Source: Schizophyllum amplum
Lineage: Eukaryota > Basidiomycota > Agaricomycetes > Agaricales > Schizophyllaceae
Direction of reading: 5' to 3'
Length of the DNA stretch: 45,139 nt
Assembly: GCA_007026445.1 (NCBI GenBank)
Contig: VDMD01000165.1
Location: 1 to 45,139, forward strand
Shown: piece by piece, positions 20,264 through 31,927 of the stretch
Layout: each line of letters starts with the position of its first letter
Numbering within the stretch: position 1 is the first letter of the stretch
Notes under the pieces: generated by a model
The model's input: only the letters and a program-made list of their open reading frames with translations
The model's database searches: none
What the model was told of the DNA's origin: nothing
Position numbers and translations under genes: made by a program

Positions 20264-21031
20264 ATGTCTCCCAGCACCTCCGCTATCATCTCTGTGTTCT
20301 CGCTTGGCCTCGCCGCGCTGTCTGGTGTTGTCGCACAGGACACCCTGCCGTACAACTTCACCCTCGCCGCCCTCAACGTGACGGAGCCGAACGCCAACAG
20401 CACCGGCGCGCCGCTCGTGCTCGCCACCTCTGGTACGCCGCGCCGTTGTTGTGCGCCGCTCGCGCGCTGACCGTTTGCATGTTTTTGCAGGTGCCCTGCC
20501 TGGGCTCCGCTCGTATGTCACTGCAGTGAGTCCGATGCGCTTTACGACTTCAGTCGTCCGGCTGAAACATTAGTGTTGCAGACATATGCCAGTGCCGGCT
20601 TCACCGGCTGGTCTGAGCTCGGCCTCGAGGGTGGCGTCTTGAACGCATACTACCAGGACGAATTGAAGTACGTGTTCATTAGGTTCTGCGTCGTACTATG
20701 GCTCTAATGCGTATGTCCACAGCGTCGCGAATGCGACCATCATCGAGAGCGGCAGCTGGATGGCATACGTCACGGGCGATGTGGACGTTTCAGGGGAGCA
20801 GTACTCGGTCGTTGGTGAGTATCGCGCGTGCTTCCATGCTTGGGGGCATTGACTGATTGTCGATACACAGAGTCGGAAGGGGCCGAGTATGGCAAGCTCG
20901 CGGTTAACGGGGACGCTGACTCGTGGTCATTATGCCCGCATAGCTTCGGGCAGCCGAAGATGGCGGTGATGTACGAGGCTACGGAGCGGTTCTGCTACGC
21001 CGTGACGCTGCAGGTTGTGCCGCTCGAATAG
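20264..21031 (+). CDS. Small secreted protein C, array paralogue
   Basis: Joined exons 20264-20432, 20491-20525, 20582-20667, 20723-20814 and 20871-21031 give 180 aa; all introns are 55-58 nt with good donors and acceptors. Signal peptide about 1-24 (IISVFSLGLAALSGVVAQ), then DTLPYNFTLAALNVTEPN, four N-glycosylation sequons (NFT, NVT, NST, NAT), a GFTGWSELGLEGGVLNAYY core, an acidic stretch and SWSLCP...ERFCYAVTLQVVPLE. The two cysteines and the terminal VPLE are shared with B. No described domain recognised; the fold may be a small beta-rich secreted module (inference from composition only). It is downstream of amidotransferase relic 3. Confidence 0.87.
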
Positions 21032-21492
21032 AGCACGGAAGGAGGTTCGAGCGATAAATGCCTCAGTGCTTGGGACTTCGATGGGCTGGACATAGCGACC
21101 TTCTCTCTCATATGTTCGGACTCCATGTCGGTGGTACAGTATCATCGTACTGTCTAATCGAGCAGCTTTGAGCTTTGCGCACTACTTAGACATTCTACTC
21201 AGGATGACCACTACGAAGGTTTTCACCGTCAATCTCGTCACTAGAAGAAGGCGGTTGTGTCGTCTCGAGTGTCAAATATGTCGAATAGATGGAAAAAATG
21301 AGGGTGGCAGGTTTACGGTGACCAACTCGCCGCTCGGTGACTCACACCAATGTTCGACGGACAAATTGGTCCGATGACCCGAAGCGGGAGCGGCCGTCGG
21401 ATGGCGTGGTCATTGTTCTCTTTCTAGTCCTCGTTCCTGCTCCCATTCTTCAACTCAATCATCACCTCAGAGGCGCCAGAAGAAGAGCCAGG
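21032..21492. other. Spacer between secreted protein C and CUE gene
   Basis: 3' region of C and promoter of the CUE-domain gene; no gene supported. Confidence 0.5.
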
Positions 21493-22579
21493 ATGAGCGA
21501 GGTCGTGAACGTAATCGTCGCGTTCGCCGTCGTGGTCATGATCTTCCGCTGGGTGACGAGCCCAGGTGCGTGCCTCGCAGCGCGCACGCTTGCCTACGCT
21601 CACCTCGCATTCGCGCGCAGGGACCGATGCGGCGGCGTCCTCGTCTGGAGGCCCGTCCCCCCAAGCCGCCCTGGGCTTCCGGCCGAAGAACGTGACGCAG
21701 GCGATGGTGCGTGGTCAACCGCCATGCCGACCTCGGGACGCGTGCGCTGACATAGATGCCAGGTGGACCAAGTATTGGCGATGTTCCCCGACATGCCACC
21801 GTGCGTGCGCTGTGCTATGAGAATCTCTGTCTCCCTCGGATTGATAGGCATCTAGAGACAACGTCCGGTTCGACCTCCTGCGTACCGGTAGCGTCGAACT
21901 CACCACGAACAAGATCTTGGAGCGCGGATTCCTCGAGCCGGTACGTCGTATCGTCAGACGCATCCTCACTGGGCAGCACACGCCTCCTTTGTGCCCCATC
22001 CGTAACTCGTGGTTCCCCGCATCTCATTCCTTGAGCCCCTCTCCCTCTCACCATGTTCGCCCCATCCAACCGCTCACCACTCACGCCCCCCATAGCCACC
22101 TCAGAGCTATTACACTTTGTATCCGCGACAAGACGTCCCACGCCCCGCACAGTCCGGCGCCCGGACGACCGGCGCTGCGACACGGCCACCCGCCAACCTG
22201 ATCGCACGATACCATCTCGAGAAGCGCGTCTCGGATACGACTATCCCGCTAGACACCGACGCGGGGGGTAAAGCCGCGTGGGAGGAGTCTGCGGAGAAGC
22301 GGGAGGCGAGTTTGAAGGAGCGCAAGGCGCAGATGATTTTAGCGGCGAGGCAGTGAGTGCTTTTGTGCTGTTATGAATCGGGAGTCGATTGTGGTTGGCG
22401 ATGAGGCGGTTGTGGATGGCTATTAGGCGGTCATAGCTGGCGATGTACCATATGCTGGCGACGGGCTACATGCTGACTGACGGACTGCATGCTGACTGGC
22501 GGACTACATGTTGACTGACGGGCCCCTGTACAGACGACTGTTGGCGGCGCAGAGGGCCAAGGAGGCGGAGACGCCATAG
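21493..22579 (+). CDS. CUE-domain ER membrane protein (Cue1-like)
   Basis: Joined exons 21493-21565, 21621-21706, 21763-21800, 21856-21940, 22096-22352 and 22534-22579 give 194 aa. A membrane segment lies at about residues 5-20 (VVNVIVAFAVVVMIFRW), then a Ser/Gly/Pro linker and a CUE domain at about 49-95 carrying the ubiquitin-contact MFP motif (F61-P62) and the di-leucine FDLLRTG (L73-L74). A PPQSYYTLYPR segment and a charged C-terminal helix follow (EKREASLKERKAQMILAARQ). In yeast, Cue1 recruits the E2 Ubc7 to ER degradation ligases; the N-terminal anchor, CUE domain and C-terminal basic helix fit that plan. The last intron (22353-22533) is long and holds 19-nt tandem repeats. Role inferred from architecture. 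Confidence 0.87.
22447..22522 (+). repeat. 19-bp tandem repeat, four units, inside the last CUE-gene intron
   Basis: Units at 22447-22465 (degenerate), 22466-22484, 22485-22503 and 22504-22522 follow the pattern CTACATGCTGACTGACGGA. Each of the last three contains a TGACTG motif like a splice branch site, so the intron carries several possible branch points. Confidence 0.75.
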
Positions 22580-23077
22580 GTGAGCGGGTAGGCGGCGGTG
22601 TGCTAGGTGATGGAGGACGAGAGCGGTTGGTGCTGTTGTACGGGGCGGTTGGCACTGTATACGGCTGTACCAGGTTGAAAATATTCAAGGTACTGCGACG
22701 ATGGGATAATGAATGCGATCAGAAATTCTGCTTCGCTGCCTGCTGTGATAATCTGATCGCCTGCAGGCATCGGCCTGATGTCCTGCGCCATTGCTCTCCA
22801 AGTCTTGAATCTTCTCATTCCTGTGGTATACAGATGTATGTAGCTTCTTTTGTCTCGATCTAGACGCGCCAGAAGGGTCAGGCTGTCAGTCAAATAGTCT
22901 TTCTGTAGTCGCAAAGACTCATATACAGTCCCAGTACCTAGGCCCCCGGGCTCGCAGTCTTCCATACGTACTTACCCGATGAACTTCAAACGAACCGCGC
23001 ATAGATCCCCAGATGCTCGTCATAAGCACTTCCACAACTGCCACTTATAACAGACATACCCATAATGGATCCGAAAA
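22580..23077. other. Convergent 3' region between CUE gene and kinase
   Basis: The genes on either side run toward each other. A 120-codon minus frame (22603-22965) lacks any recognised domain and overlaps the CUE 3' end; not called. Confidence 0.45.
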
Positions 23078-24515
23078 CTAATTACACGCCGAGTAAAGTA
23101 CAATTCTTGTGATATGCAGTAACAACGAGTCAGCCCATGCTGGCATACACACATCATCATCGTAGTCCTGCTTCAATCGATATGCATGACTTCGCTTGGT
23201 TCGTCCGACATCGGAAGCTCCTCTATGCGCCCAAATGCTCGCGCACCATATTCCCTTCATCCCCATGAGATCTTCGTCCGTAACACCCTCAGGATCTGCC
23301 CACGTCGAGTACGGAAAATACATGCCCTTGCAAACAGAATCACGCGGATGCGAGCGCGGCTTCGGGCGAATAACAACATCCTCGTCGGGTGCACCGTTCC
23401 CGCGGCGCTCTCCGACCTTCGCGCCTCGGTCCGCAGGGTTGTAAAGCGGGCGTCCGCGAAGTTCAGGAACGATCGCACGAAATCGGCTCCTCCATCCGTC
23501 GTAGTCAGGCGTCTCTTGAAAGCCTAAAGCGCGAGTATAGTCGACAAACTCCCCAAAGACGGGGTCGTAGCCGCTGCAAAGCGCGGCACCACTCCAGGTC
23601 TGCTTGACTGCAAAACACTCAGAGTGATCGGCATCGTACCAAGGTAAACCATCGCAAAGAAGGGCGGCAATCGAGTACGCGAGAGACTCCATATCGTCCC
23701 GACGGGATGGACCTAGACGCAGCATATAAGCGGCTGGGGATGTAATCTGAAAACTAAAACCGTGCTCACTGTGATGCAAATGCACGTTAAGGCTGACGAA
23801 GGCTCTGGTTCCGTTAACGCGAGTCGTTGTCGATGGGTCCACGTGCTTGAGGGTATTGGGGTCCCGGTAGACCTTTGCTAGGCCAAAATCGACTAGTTTG
23901 ATCAGCCCCGATGCCGGATTGAGGTCGAAGAGAAAGTTGAAAGGCTTGACGTCGCAATGTACGATGTGGTGGGAGTGAACATATTCCAGAGCGTCGACCT
24001 GACTCCTGAGGATAAAGGGGCTTTAATTGATGGGACTGGCAGATTGAGACGAACGGCTTACCATCTGACAGGTCAGTGCAACAAGGTTCGGCATGGTGAG
24101 TCCTTCGGGGTCTCCCAAAACACTGTCGATGTCGGCGCCCAACATCTCGAGAGCCATATACTCGAAGCAGTTGGATCTTCCGTAAGCAAAAACCTCAGGA
24201 ATACTGGAATGGCCTGGTCGACACAAATGGGAGTCAGTCGATCCGCAGAGCGCGAATAGTACAAGACGGGCGACGCACCCTTGAGCGCCACTAAGGTGCA
24301 CGCTTCGTGGCGCAGCATAGGATTCTTGATTGCGGGCGCCCAGAGACTCTTCTTCACTGCGACAACTCGCTCCTCTGGATCGCTCGTTATCCGTCCAGTG
24401 TAAACTCGCCCTGGCACATGAGTATGGTGAGGCCTCCGTGCTGTACACTCCAGTCTCCGAGACAGGGCTTACCGCAGGCGCCGAAGGCAATCAGCTCATC
24501 AATTGTCACGCGCAT
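23078..24515 (-). CDS. CK1-like protein kinase with HCD catalytic loop
   Basis: Minus-strand exons 24515-24473, 24410-24279, 24213-24062, 23998-23770 and 23712-23078 give 396 aa. Kinase features: glycine loop FGACGRVYTG (12-20), VAVKK with K34, YMALEMLG hinge region, catalytic loop HCDVKPFNF (123-131) with Asp125 but Cys instead of Arg, and intact DFG at 146-148. The NGTRAFVSLNVHLHHSPSRRDDMESL segment mirrors the CK1 GTARYASINTHLG...SRRDDLESL block, so it belongs near casein kinase 1. The 57-nt intron at 23713-23769 is spliced because that restores this block and the pseudogene copy has a stop there. The C-terminal tail is basic and of doubtful frame: it slips by one base relative to the copy at 37714-39154. 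Substrates unknown. Confidence 0.82.
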
Positions 24516-25844
24516 CCTTCGAAGGACGTTGACAACTCAGTCGAACCGTATAATGAATGGCGGTCAAGGAAAGCAAGTGCAGGCTATAGTACACGGCTTA
24601 GTCACCATAACTTTCGAATAATGGTCGTCACACCTCAAATGGATGCCAGAGACCTGTCTTTGTCCCAGGCGAAGCACCCAGCGAGAGCAAAAACTTTCCC
24701 AGAAGTGACTGCGAAAATGTCTAGAAAAGGTTGAGAAAAGGAGACTGCGTGATGTCCATCGTCCGATCAGCGTAAACCATTACCATATACGGAAGAAAGC
24801 CTGGCAAGTTCCCACGCCACCCGCATACAGTAATTGCGTGGTCTGGGGAGTCGCGCAAAGTGAATTAGAGAGTTCAACGGTATAGTCTCCCCAGGCAGAC
24901 GTTCGCTCTACGGACACAGGAGAGGGCGTGTCAGTCACGGGGACACCTTCCATCACGTGACAGATGTTGGAAATCCGGCCCCGACCTCGCCTGGCTGGTA
25001 CTGCCTGCTGGAGGTTCCGGGACCGAAGGTGATCCAGCACGCGCCGCTTCCCGAAGACGGAGCAGAGAGCCGCTCGGGGTCTGCTGACCCAAGTTTCGAG
25101 TGAGCAGATCCGAGCCCCGAGGATAGAGTCAACGGCGTGCCTCGAGGATACAAAGAGCGGTGGAATGGTCGGGAAAAGCCTGGCGATGGAGAAATGGCAG
25201 GCCAAGGGACATTCGAGCCTCCCGGAGAGACTCAGAAAGGCTCGATAAGACTCAGCGTGGCTCAGGGTAGATACATGAGCATTAACATCGGCGGAAGAGG
25301 GGAGCAGGCAGGAGGACTGAGCATCCGACAGGCTGGAGCGCATGCGGTGGGTCTTTCTATAGGACGGGGTGTGCTGTCAGCGCGGGCAGTCTGGCGAGGA
25401 AGCTCACTCGGCGGGAGACGATACCGCTGGATATCTTGAGCTGAGTTCTCGGGGGTATGGGAGCGCAGGAGGTGCGGCGTTATGCCACCCAGCGTCTTGC
25501 GGCCTGCCAGAGAGGACCGTTGGCGTTTGATGTCCGTATCCAGAAGCCTAGCTTTCTGCTTGGACCATCAGGTCTATTCATTCTCCTCATAGAATAAATC
25601 GAGGGCCGTGTAGTTATCGCGAGGCGGCCGGGTGGTCCCCATGCATGCGCCGTCCGACTCGAAGTTCAATCTTGTTGTGACGCGTCAGGAACAGAAGCGG
25701 AACGGGAGCACGTGTCTCCCGTGCTTGATTGGGCCAGCGGAGTTCGAAGTGTGAACCAGTTCGTTCGGACGTTCACCCTAAAGACCACGGGCCCTGGCTC
25801 AGTGCTCGCCCAGCTCTCCCTCCCGTCTTTTCTCTCCCGCCACC
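24516..25844. other. Divergent intergenic stretch, 1.3 kb
   Basis: Promoters of the kinase (minus) and of the large membrane-segment protein (plus). A 187-codon minus frame (24780-25343) has no domain or signal and is not called. Short ACTCAG/GGCTC-rich repeats occur around 25228-25268. Nothing else supported. Confidence 0.45.
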
Positions 25845-28185
25845 ATGGCCGACAGCGAGCAAGACAACTCCGCCGCTCCTTTTCCCGGCGACCCCCGCCT
25901 CCTCCTCGCAGCGACCGTCGTCCTCGTCGGCTCGGCTGCCTACCTATGGCGCTCCAATTTGCCTACTGTTGCCCAGTACCTCGGTCGCAATGGTGACGGT
26001 CAGAGAAAGGATGAGACATTGAGAAGCACTGCAGCTAACACGGGTGCAGGGTCTGCCGCGAGCGTCGATCCGGCCGACGGGACTGAACGCGCCAATGAGG
26101 AAGCGCGGGAACTGAAGGCCGCGCGCTCGAAGGAGCGGCGGAGGCGAGGGAAGGACCCGCTCAAGGACATCGTTAAGAACGGGAAGAAACTCAAGGGCTT
26201 GGCGCTCAGCACCATTCCTGGGGACTCGGGCGACGCCAGGAGCGCGCCGTTCCTTTCCACGGCCTCCCATTCCACCCAACCGCCACATTTGCACAGCCAG
26301 ACGTTCCAGTCATCACGCTCCATCTCTTCATCCTCGTCCAGGCGCGTGGCCCACCTCGGCGACGCCCAGGCCTATATTGACAGTCGGAACGACGGCGCGT
26401 CAGACGATGAGGACCCAATGTGCTCCTCGGTCTCCGTCCTCTCCTCCTGCCCTACAGAAGCATCCAGCAGCCGCGCGCGGGACGAAGGCTCCTTGTCGAC
26501 CACCCATGCCAGTCAACACGCAGCATTGTCTACTCTCGACGACGCCCCCTGCCCACCCTCTGTGTCCATGTCATCCACTGCGTCACACTCAAGCGCGGCG
26601 TCGCTGTCATCCTTCTCTGAATCCGCGGATACGTCTTCAACGTCTATATCCGAGTTCGTGTCGACACCGAAGGCCGCCCCAGACCGCCCTAACGGCAAGG
26701 GTCCCAGTTCGTCGACGTCCACGCTCCACTTTCCCGGCCCTTGGGATCGGGATGACACCCCTCCCTCTACCAAGCATGCTCGACGACGATCAAGGTCTCG
26801 TGTCGCGAAGCGACCCATCAGCCCCGGAGGCGCCACCGCTGTCGAGCAGTCCTCCCGCTCTCACCCCTTGGAGCACCGACGTGACGCCGCGTCGCCCGCG
26901 TCTATCTTGAGCGTGTCAGCGCCAGTAACGGTTGCACATGGTACGTTCTCAATGCACCCCCATCGTAACCGCATGCTCTGTGCTAATGCAGTCTTGGTAA
27001 TCAGGACGCCCGCTCGACGAATCGCGTGCCTCAGACCACAAGGACAATGGGCATGCAGTCACGTCTGTAGCTGAGCCGACAAGCGGTCTTCCCACGCCTG
27101 GATCGTCTTCGACTCAGGCGGCGCCGCCATCGGTGTGTTTCCAGACGCAAGTCGCCTCCCTCCGCGGCGCCCTAGAGGCATCTAGAAAGAGGGAAGAACA
27201 CATGAGATCGGAGATGGATCGTCAAAACAAGGAAATGGAGATGTTGCGATGGGAAAGCGCGCACTGGCGCCGACGGGAGATGGAGGTGCGTCGGACATAT
27301 TCGAGACGTAAAGCAGCCGCGCTGACCTAGGCCCTACAGTTCCAATCGCAGGTGCACCATCTCATGCAGCAGCTACACGCCTATTCGGCCATGCTGTCAT
27401 CCGTACCCGCGCCATCTCACGCTAGGATGCGCGGCTCCAACAGCAATGGTGGTAGCCCTGCACCTACGAACCCCACAAGTCCGACGTTCCCCATGCCGGG
27501 GATGGCGCCCATGTCCATGTTCTCGCCTCCGATGATGCCTTCGCCTGGCCCCTTCAGTCCCGTACTGCCTCCGCACCTGCAACCACCGTCGATGATGTCT
27601 CCTACGATGCAGGGCAGTCCACGCTCGCCGTACCCTTACCTGCCGGAACAGGGCATGGCGCGGCCGTACTCGCCCATGGTCGGGCAAGCACAGCCGATCC
27701 CGCAGAGCCAGAGCCACAGTGAGCTGCTCGCCGTGTTCCCTAGCCCGTCGCGGGGGAGCAGCGGGCCGTCGTCCATCGAGACGAGCTCCCGCGGGTCGGC
27801 GTCGCCCGATAACGCGGGCGGCGCGTCTGGGTCGATGCTGGACCGCGGCCGTCGGCGGACGCGGACGCAGACGGCGGATGCTCGGCCGTCTGGGACGTCG
27901 TCGGGGTACGACGGGGAGTGGGACGGGGAGGAAGAGCAGGAGGAGGATGGGTACGGCGGCCTGAGCGAGGTTCTGGCGGACGCTATCCTGAAGCGTCCGC
28001 AGACGATGCGGGTGGGGTCGAATAAGCGTCGGCCGCTCGCGGAGCCGGAGCCTATTGCGGAGGAGGAGATTGTTGAGTTTAGCTTCCCTTCGCTCTCGGA
28101 CTCTTACGAGGCGCGACCGCCGACGGCTGTGGCGAAGGAAGAGGAGACGACGCCTCCGGCCCAGGAAGATAACATCGCGTTGTGA
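25845..28185 (+). CDS. Large low-complexity protein with N-terminal membrane segment and coiled coil
   Basis: Joined exons 25845-26940, 27005-27285 and 27340-28185 give 740 aa; the start has an ideal CCACCATGG context. A hydrophobic segment lies at about 18-36 (RLLLAATVVLVGSAAYLW), followed by a basic KERRRRGKDPLKDIVKNG block, then a long Ser/Thr/Pro-rich disordered region. A coiled coil at about 413-470 (QVASLRGALEASRKREEH... through EMEMLRWESAHWRRREME) crosses the second intron. Next comes a Met/Pro-rich region with PMPGMAPMSMFSPPMMPSPG, and an acidic Glu-rich C-terminal part. No catalytic domain seen. It could be a membrane-tethered scaffold of the endoplasmic reticulum or mitochondrial outer membrane; this is inference. 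I do not recognise the family. Confidence 0.85.
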
Positions 28186-29427
28186 TTGACTCCTGCTCTA
28201 CAAGATCAACTCGCGCACTCTGCATACCGTCATCCAGCTCCGTTCTCTGTCGTCCAACGATAATTTTACGTTGGGTATCACTCGCGTCTTCATGCAGGCC
28301 TCCAACTCGTCCTGCCCCAATCTTCATTTCGTTCCCATCTCTATCAGACCCATCATCAGACACGTTAATCCTATTCTTATGTATAACTCCATTGCCGAAC
28401 GCCCTCCTTCACGTCTCGCAGGATACCATGACACTCCTTCCGCGCCTGGCCCGCTTCACCGACGCACGTCTGGGCCCTGCTTCGCCGACGCGCGCCTCGA
28501 CTCGCCCTGCCCTCACACCCCCCAGTCATCATCTTTCGAGGGGCGCTTTTATCGTATCTCGAGGCTGCCTTGCCTGGCGCTCTGCATGCCCTGAGCGACG
28601 TGCGCACCATACTTATATTCCCATCCTCCTCTTAGCATACCCCCATCCCCTGCACTTTCTTGTGTCATAGTCGCTCTGCGTCGCGCGTAGTACTCGGAGT
28701 TTGTTACGCGAATTTACCCAGGCCTCGAGGGCCGCTGAACATGCCATCGCACGTATGCCTAGTATACATATGCGATTGAAGAAGTAAATGGAATTTTGAA
28801 TATAGCAGTTGAACATACTTATAAGACAATGGGGAGTAGAGGGCTTGGAATTAGTGGAAGCAATCTAAAGTAATGGCAAAGAGCGCTTTGTGGCGACTTC
28901 GGGAAGTGGCAACCCAGACACCACGTGCCGGCGCGTCCATTGTTTATTGTTATTATTATCCATCATTCCTGGCCAACCTGGCCAACCTCAGTTGAACGGG
29001 TTCTTTAGCGCTGGTCTGGCGCTGGTCGTGGGGTGCGGTCGCTCAACGCCTTGATATAATTGTACTCGAACACTCATAGCAGCGCGTCTTTTCAGTATGG
29101 CGAATTGAAGCCGGCTTCCCAGGGCGTTTTCTGCAGTAGTAGTATGCGCCGGCGTTAGTGTCGATTGGCACTTATCCAGCATCGCAGGTGGCAGATATCA
29201 CTGTCATTCGCATGGGCAGCGAATGTTAGTGGTTGAGGCCCAAGCATACTCAACATTATGATACATGTTCTTTGAGAGTTTAACACAGTTACACGAAGGC
29301 TGTAGCGACCGAACATCTGCCTTGGAGACTATAGCAGCGACCATAATGAGCGTAAACCCGCAATTATTGAACACGGAGCCACATGTCATGTCGGCTCTAC
29401 TGCTTGGCAGGCGCTCACAGTAGGCGA
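28186..29427. other. Convergent 3' region, 1.2 kb, no gene seen
   Basis: 3' ends of the large protein (plus) and the phosphate permease (minus). Frames at 28182-28670 plus and 28613-28816 minus have no supporting features. AT-richer around 28740-28860. Confidence 0.5.
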
Positions 29428-31927
29428 TCAGCCTGTGTACCCAAATCTAGGCGCATTCGTGATGATACCAAACTGTTATAAGGACTGTAAGCACATCTTG
29501 ACGTACAAACGCACCCACAGACGCTTACCAGGCATCCAGAAATTACACCAGTGATGGGCACTGTAATGACCCACGACGCGAAGATCCAGGCAATCCCTGT
29601 CGAAGCGTATCAGCAAAGCCCGGAATGTGCAGCCGCGATGGAACACCGGCTCAAAGACAAGCGCGGGGACACACCTCTCCAATTGACGGATCGCACGTCG
29701 CCGTTGCAGATGCCGACGGCCGCGGTGGCACCGACGATGCACTGCGTCGTAGACACCGGAAGTGCAAGCTGCGATGCGAGCACTACCGCGATAGAGGAGC
29801 CGAGCTCCATGCTGAAGCCGCGTGTCGGGGAGTGCAGGGTGAGGCGGTTGCCAAGGACGCGCATGATCTGCGAGGAAGGTGGCGCGATTACTGGATGTAT
29901 AGACAGCAGGCAGCAAACAGCTCACGTTGTACCCATAGGTTGCCAGCCCGATGACGAGCCACACGGCACCGTATGCAAGGATCCATGTGGGCACGGGTGT
30001 CTTCGCGCCGACATAGCTGCCCGAGCGCCAGACCTCGTAGATGGTGGAGAAAGGGCCTACGGCGTTGCTGATGTCGTTCGAGCCGTGCGCGAAGGATGCC
30101 GTGCACGCGGTCATGACCTGATAATCGTTTCAATTACCCGAGCAGTGAGAGCCAACTCGGTGAAGCGTAGGTGTAGAAAAACAGCGCGTACCTGCAGGAA
30201 AGAATACAGATGCTCCGTCTTATTATCGTATTGCTTCGCGCGGGAGTGTACGTCGGCTAGGCGGCGGGAGTCTTTTTGCGTGGTCTGCATGGTCAAGACG
30301 TCCTTGAAGAGACCGCCGAATAGCGTGCGCTTGATGAAGGGCACGGTGTGGTAGCGCGCGATGATGTACAGGTTCTTCGGCTCGGCCCTGAATGGGAGGT
30401 CTGTCAGTATGATGCCCTCTGTATACGTGACTCCTGCCATGCATGGCTTCAAAGAGCTTGAGGACGATCCGGCGAGCGCACAGATATATACTCACCAGGC
30501 GCCCTCGATTTTCGGCAAATCCACATCGCTAAGGCGCGCATCACGATGAGCCAGGTCAGCTTCCGTCGCGCTTTCCTTGCTGTCCTCCGTGGATGCTGCG
30601 TCTTTCCCGTCTATCTGCAGCTCCGGTTGCGCAGCCGCCGAATGCTCATGTTTCTCTACGGATGGATGGGCATTCTCCGCGTCAGGGGCGCCTGCTGGGG
30701 CGGGATTCGCGTCTGAGTGGTGGCCTCTGCAAGATCTTTTAGTAAGGTTGCAGACATAGGGTGATAATCTGAACACGCACTGGTAGTAGTCCGGCACGGG
30801 GTCCGGGGCGGTGAAGGAGCCCGCGTCCGCGGGCGGTACGCGCCACCATAACATTGGACCGACGAAGAAGTGGTACCAGCGGAGGGTGTAGTCGCCGCGG
30901 ACGACCTTGCAGTAGACGAAGGGGAGCCAGAATGTGCAGGCGAGGGCGCAGACAACGGAGGCTAGATGGATGTGAGCAGTCGCCTAGAGAACCACCGCCT
31001 CACATAGATTCGCACCTGTCCCAAATACAGCTGCCATAAGGTCGGGCGTGGACATGTCGCTGAGGCCAAGGTTGGGCGAGCCCTTCCATAGGATGCACAG
31101 GGTTAGGATGACTGTGAAGGTGTTGCTGAAATCAGCAATCGAATCAAAGAGGCTGAGGACCACACTCGCCTGTGACGGCAAACCACCAGAAGGGCGCCAT
31201 GATCAACCCGGCCTTGACCGAGTCGGCACGCCTGAGTACAAGGAACTTGGTGAGCAGGTATACGACAGCCGCAAAACCGCCTGCAACAAGAGGTGCGACG
31301 CCCCACTGAAAGCTTGTATAAGCAAAGGGCGGAGGAGATGGGCAGGAAATGCGAGCGCACCGTGGCAAAAATCTGACCAAGTCCGTCCCAGCCCCACTGC
31401 ACGGCATCCGTGCCACCGGCAGCGATACCCACGCCCGTAAGAGCACCCACGATGCAGTGCGTCGTGGACACTGGCATCTGGTGGCGCGTGGCGAATATGA
31501 GCCAGATCTGTTTGCAGTGGCGATCGCGCGTGAGTCGTGTGGTACACAGCAGTACCGTGGAGAAACATACGGAGCTGCCAGCCACAGCGCAGACCATGGC
31601 AAGGAGGAGCATGCCGGGATCGTCGCGGAAGATCTCAATGTCGATGATGTTGTTCTTGATTGTGCCCGAGACGCGCGCGCCTGCGAGAACGGCGCCGAGG
31701 AACTCCATGATGGCCGCTGCAATGCAGGCCTGCCATAGGCGCAGGGAGCGCGAGGAGACGGAGGTGGCGAAGGAGTTCGCGACATCGTTCGCGCCTGCGA
31801 AGAAGTAGTTAGCACGGGCGCACGACCATTGGGATAATGAGAGGAGCGCACCAATTCCGTATGCGTCTAGGGAGGCGAAGAATAGCCCAAAGACAAACAA
31901 GTAGTCATACTGCGACATGCGCGCCAT
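29428..31927 (-). CDS. PiT-family inorganic phosphate permease (Pho89/PHO-4 type)
   Basis: Twelve minus-strand exons: 31927-31852, 31794-31571, 31507-31361, 31305-31166, 31125-31016, 30961-30781, 30726-30496, 30387-30192, 30117-29926, 29867-29675, 29596-29529, 29472-29428. Phases agree and give 600 aa. Start chosen at MARMSQYDYLF, as in family members. The two inverted-repeat PiT signatures are present: GANDVANSFATSV near residue 26 and FAHGSNDISNAVGPF in the second half. PVSTTHCIVG and PVSTTQCIVG motifs mark the two repeats. A hydrophilic acidic loop (HSDANPAPAGAP...) separates the membrane halves. The C-terminus ends in the typical GIITNAPRF. These proteins cotransport phosphate with Na+ or H+ at the plasma membrane and are usually induced by phosphate starvation. 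Introns of 40 nt (31126-31165) and 108 nt (30388-30495) are the least certain. Confidence 0.93.

Noticed and set aside
22603..22965. 120-codon minus-strand open frame
   Set aside because: No domain; lies in the convergent 3' region and overlaps the CUE gene end region.
24780..25343. 187-codon minus-strand open frame
   Set aside because: No recognisable motif; in GC-rich fungal DNA frames of this length occur by chance.
26377..26910. 177-codon frame inside the large low-complexity gene
   Set aside because: Out-of-frame shadow of the spliced 740-aa protein, whose phases are consistent.
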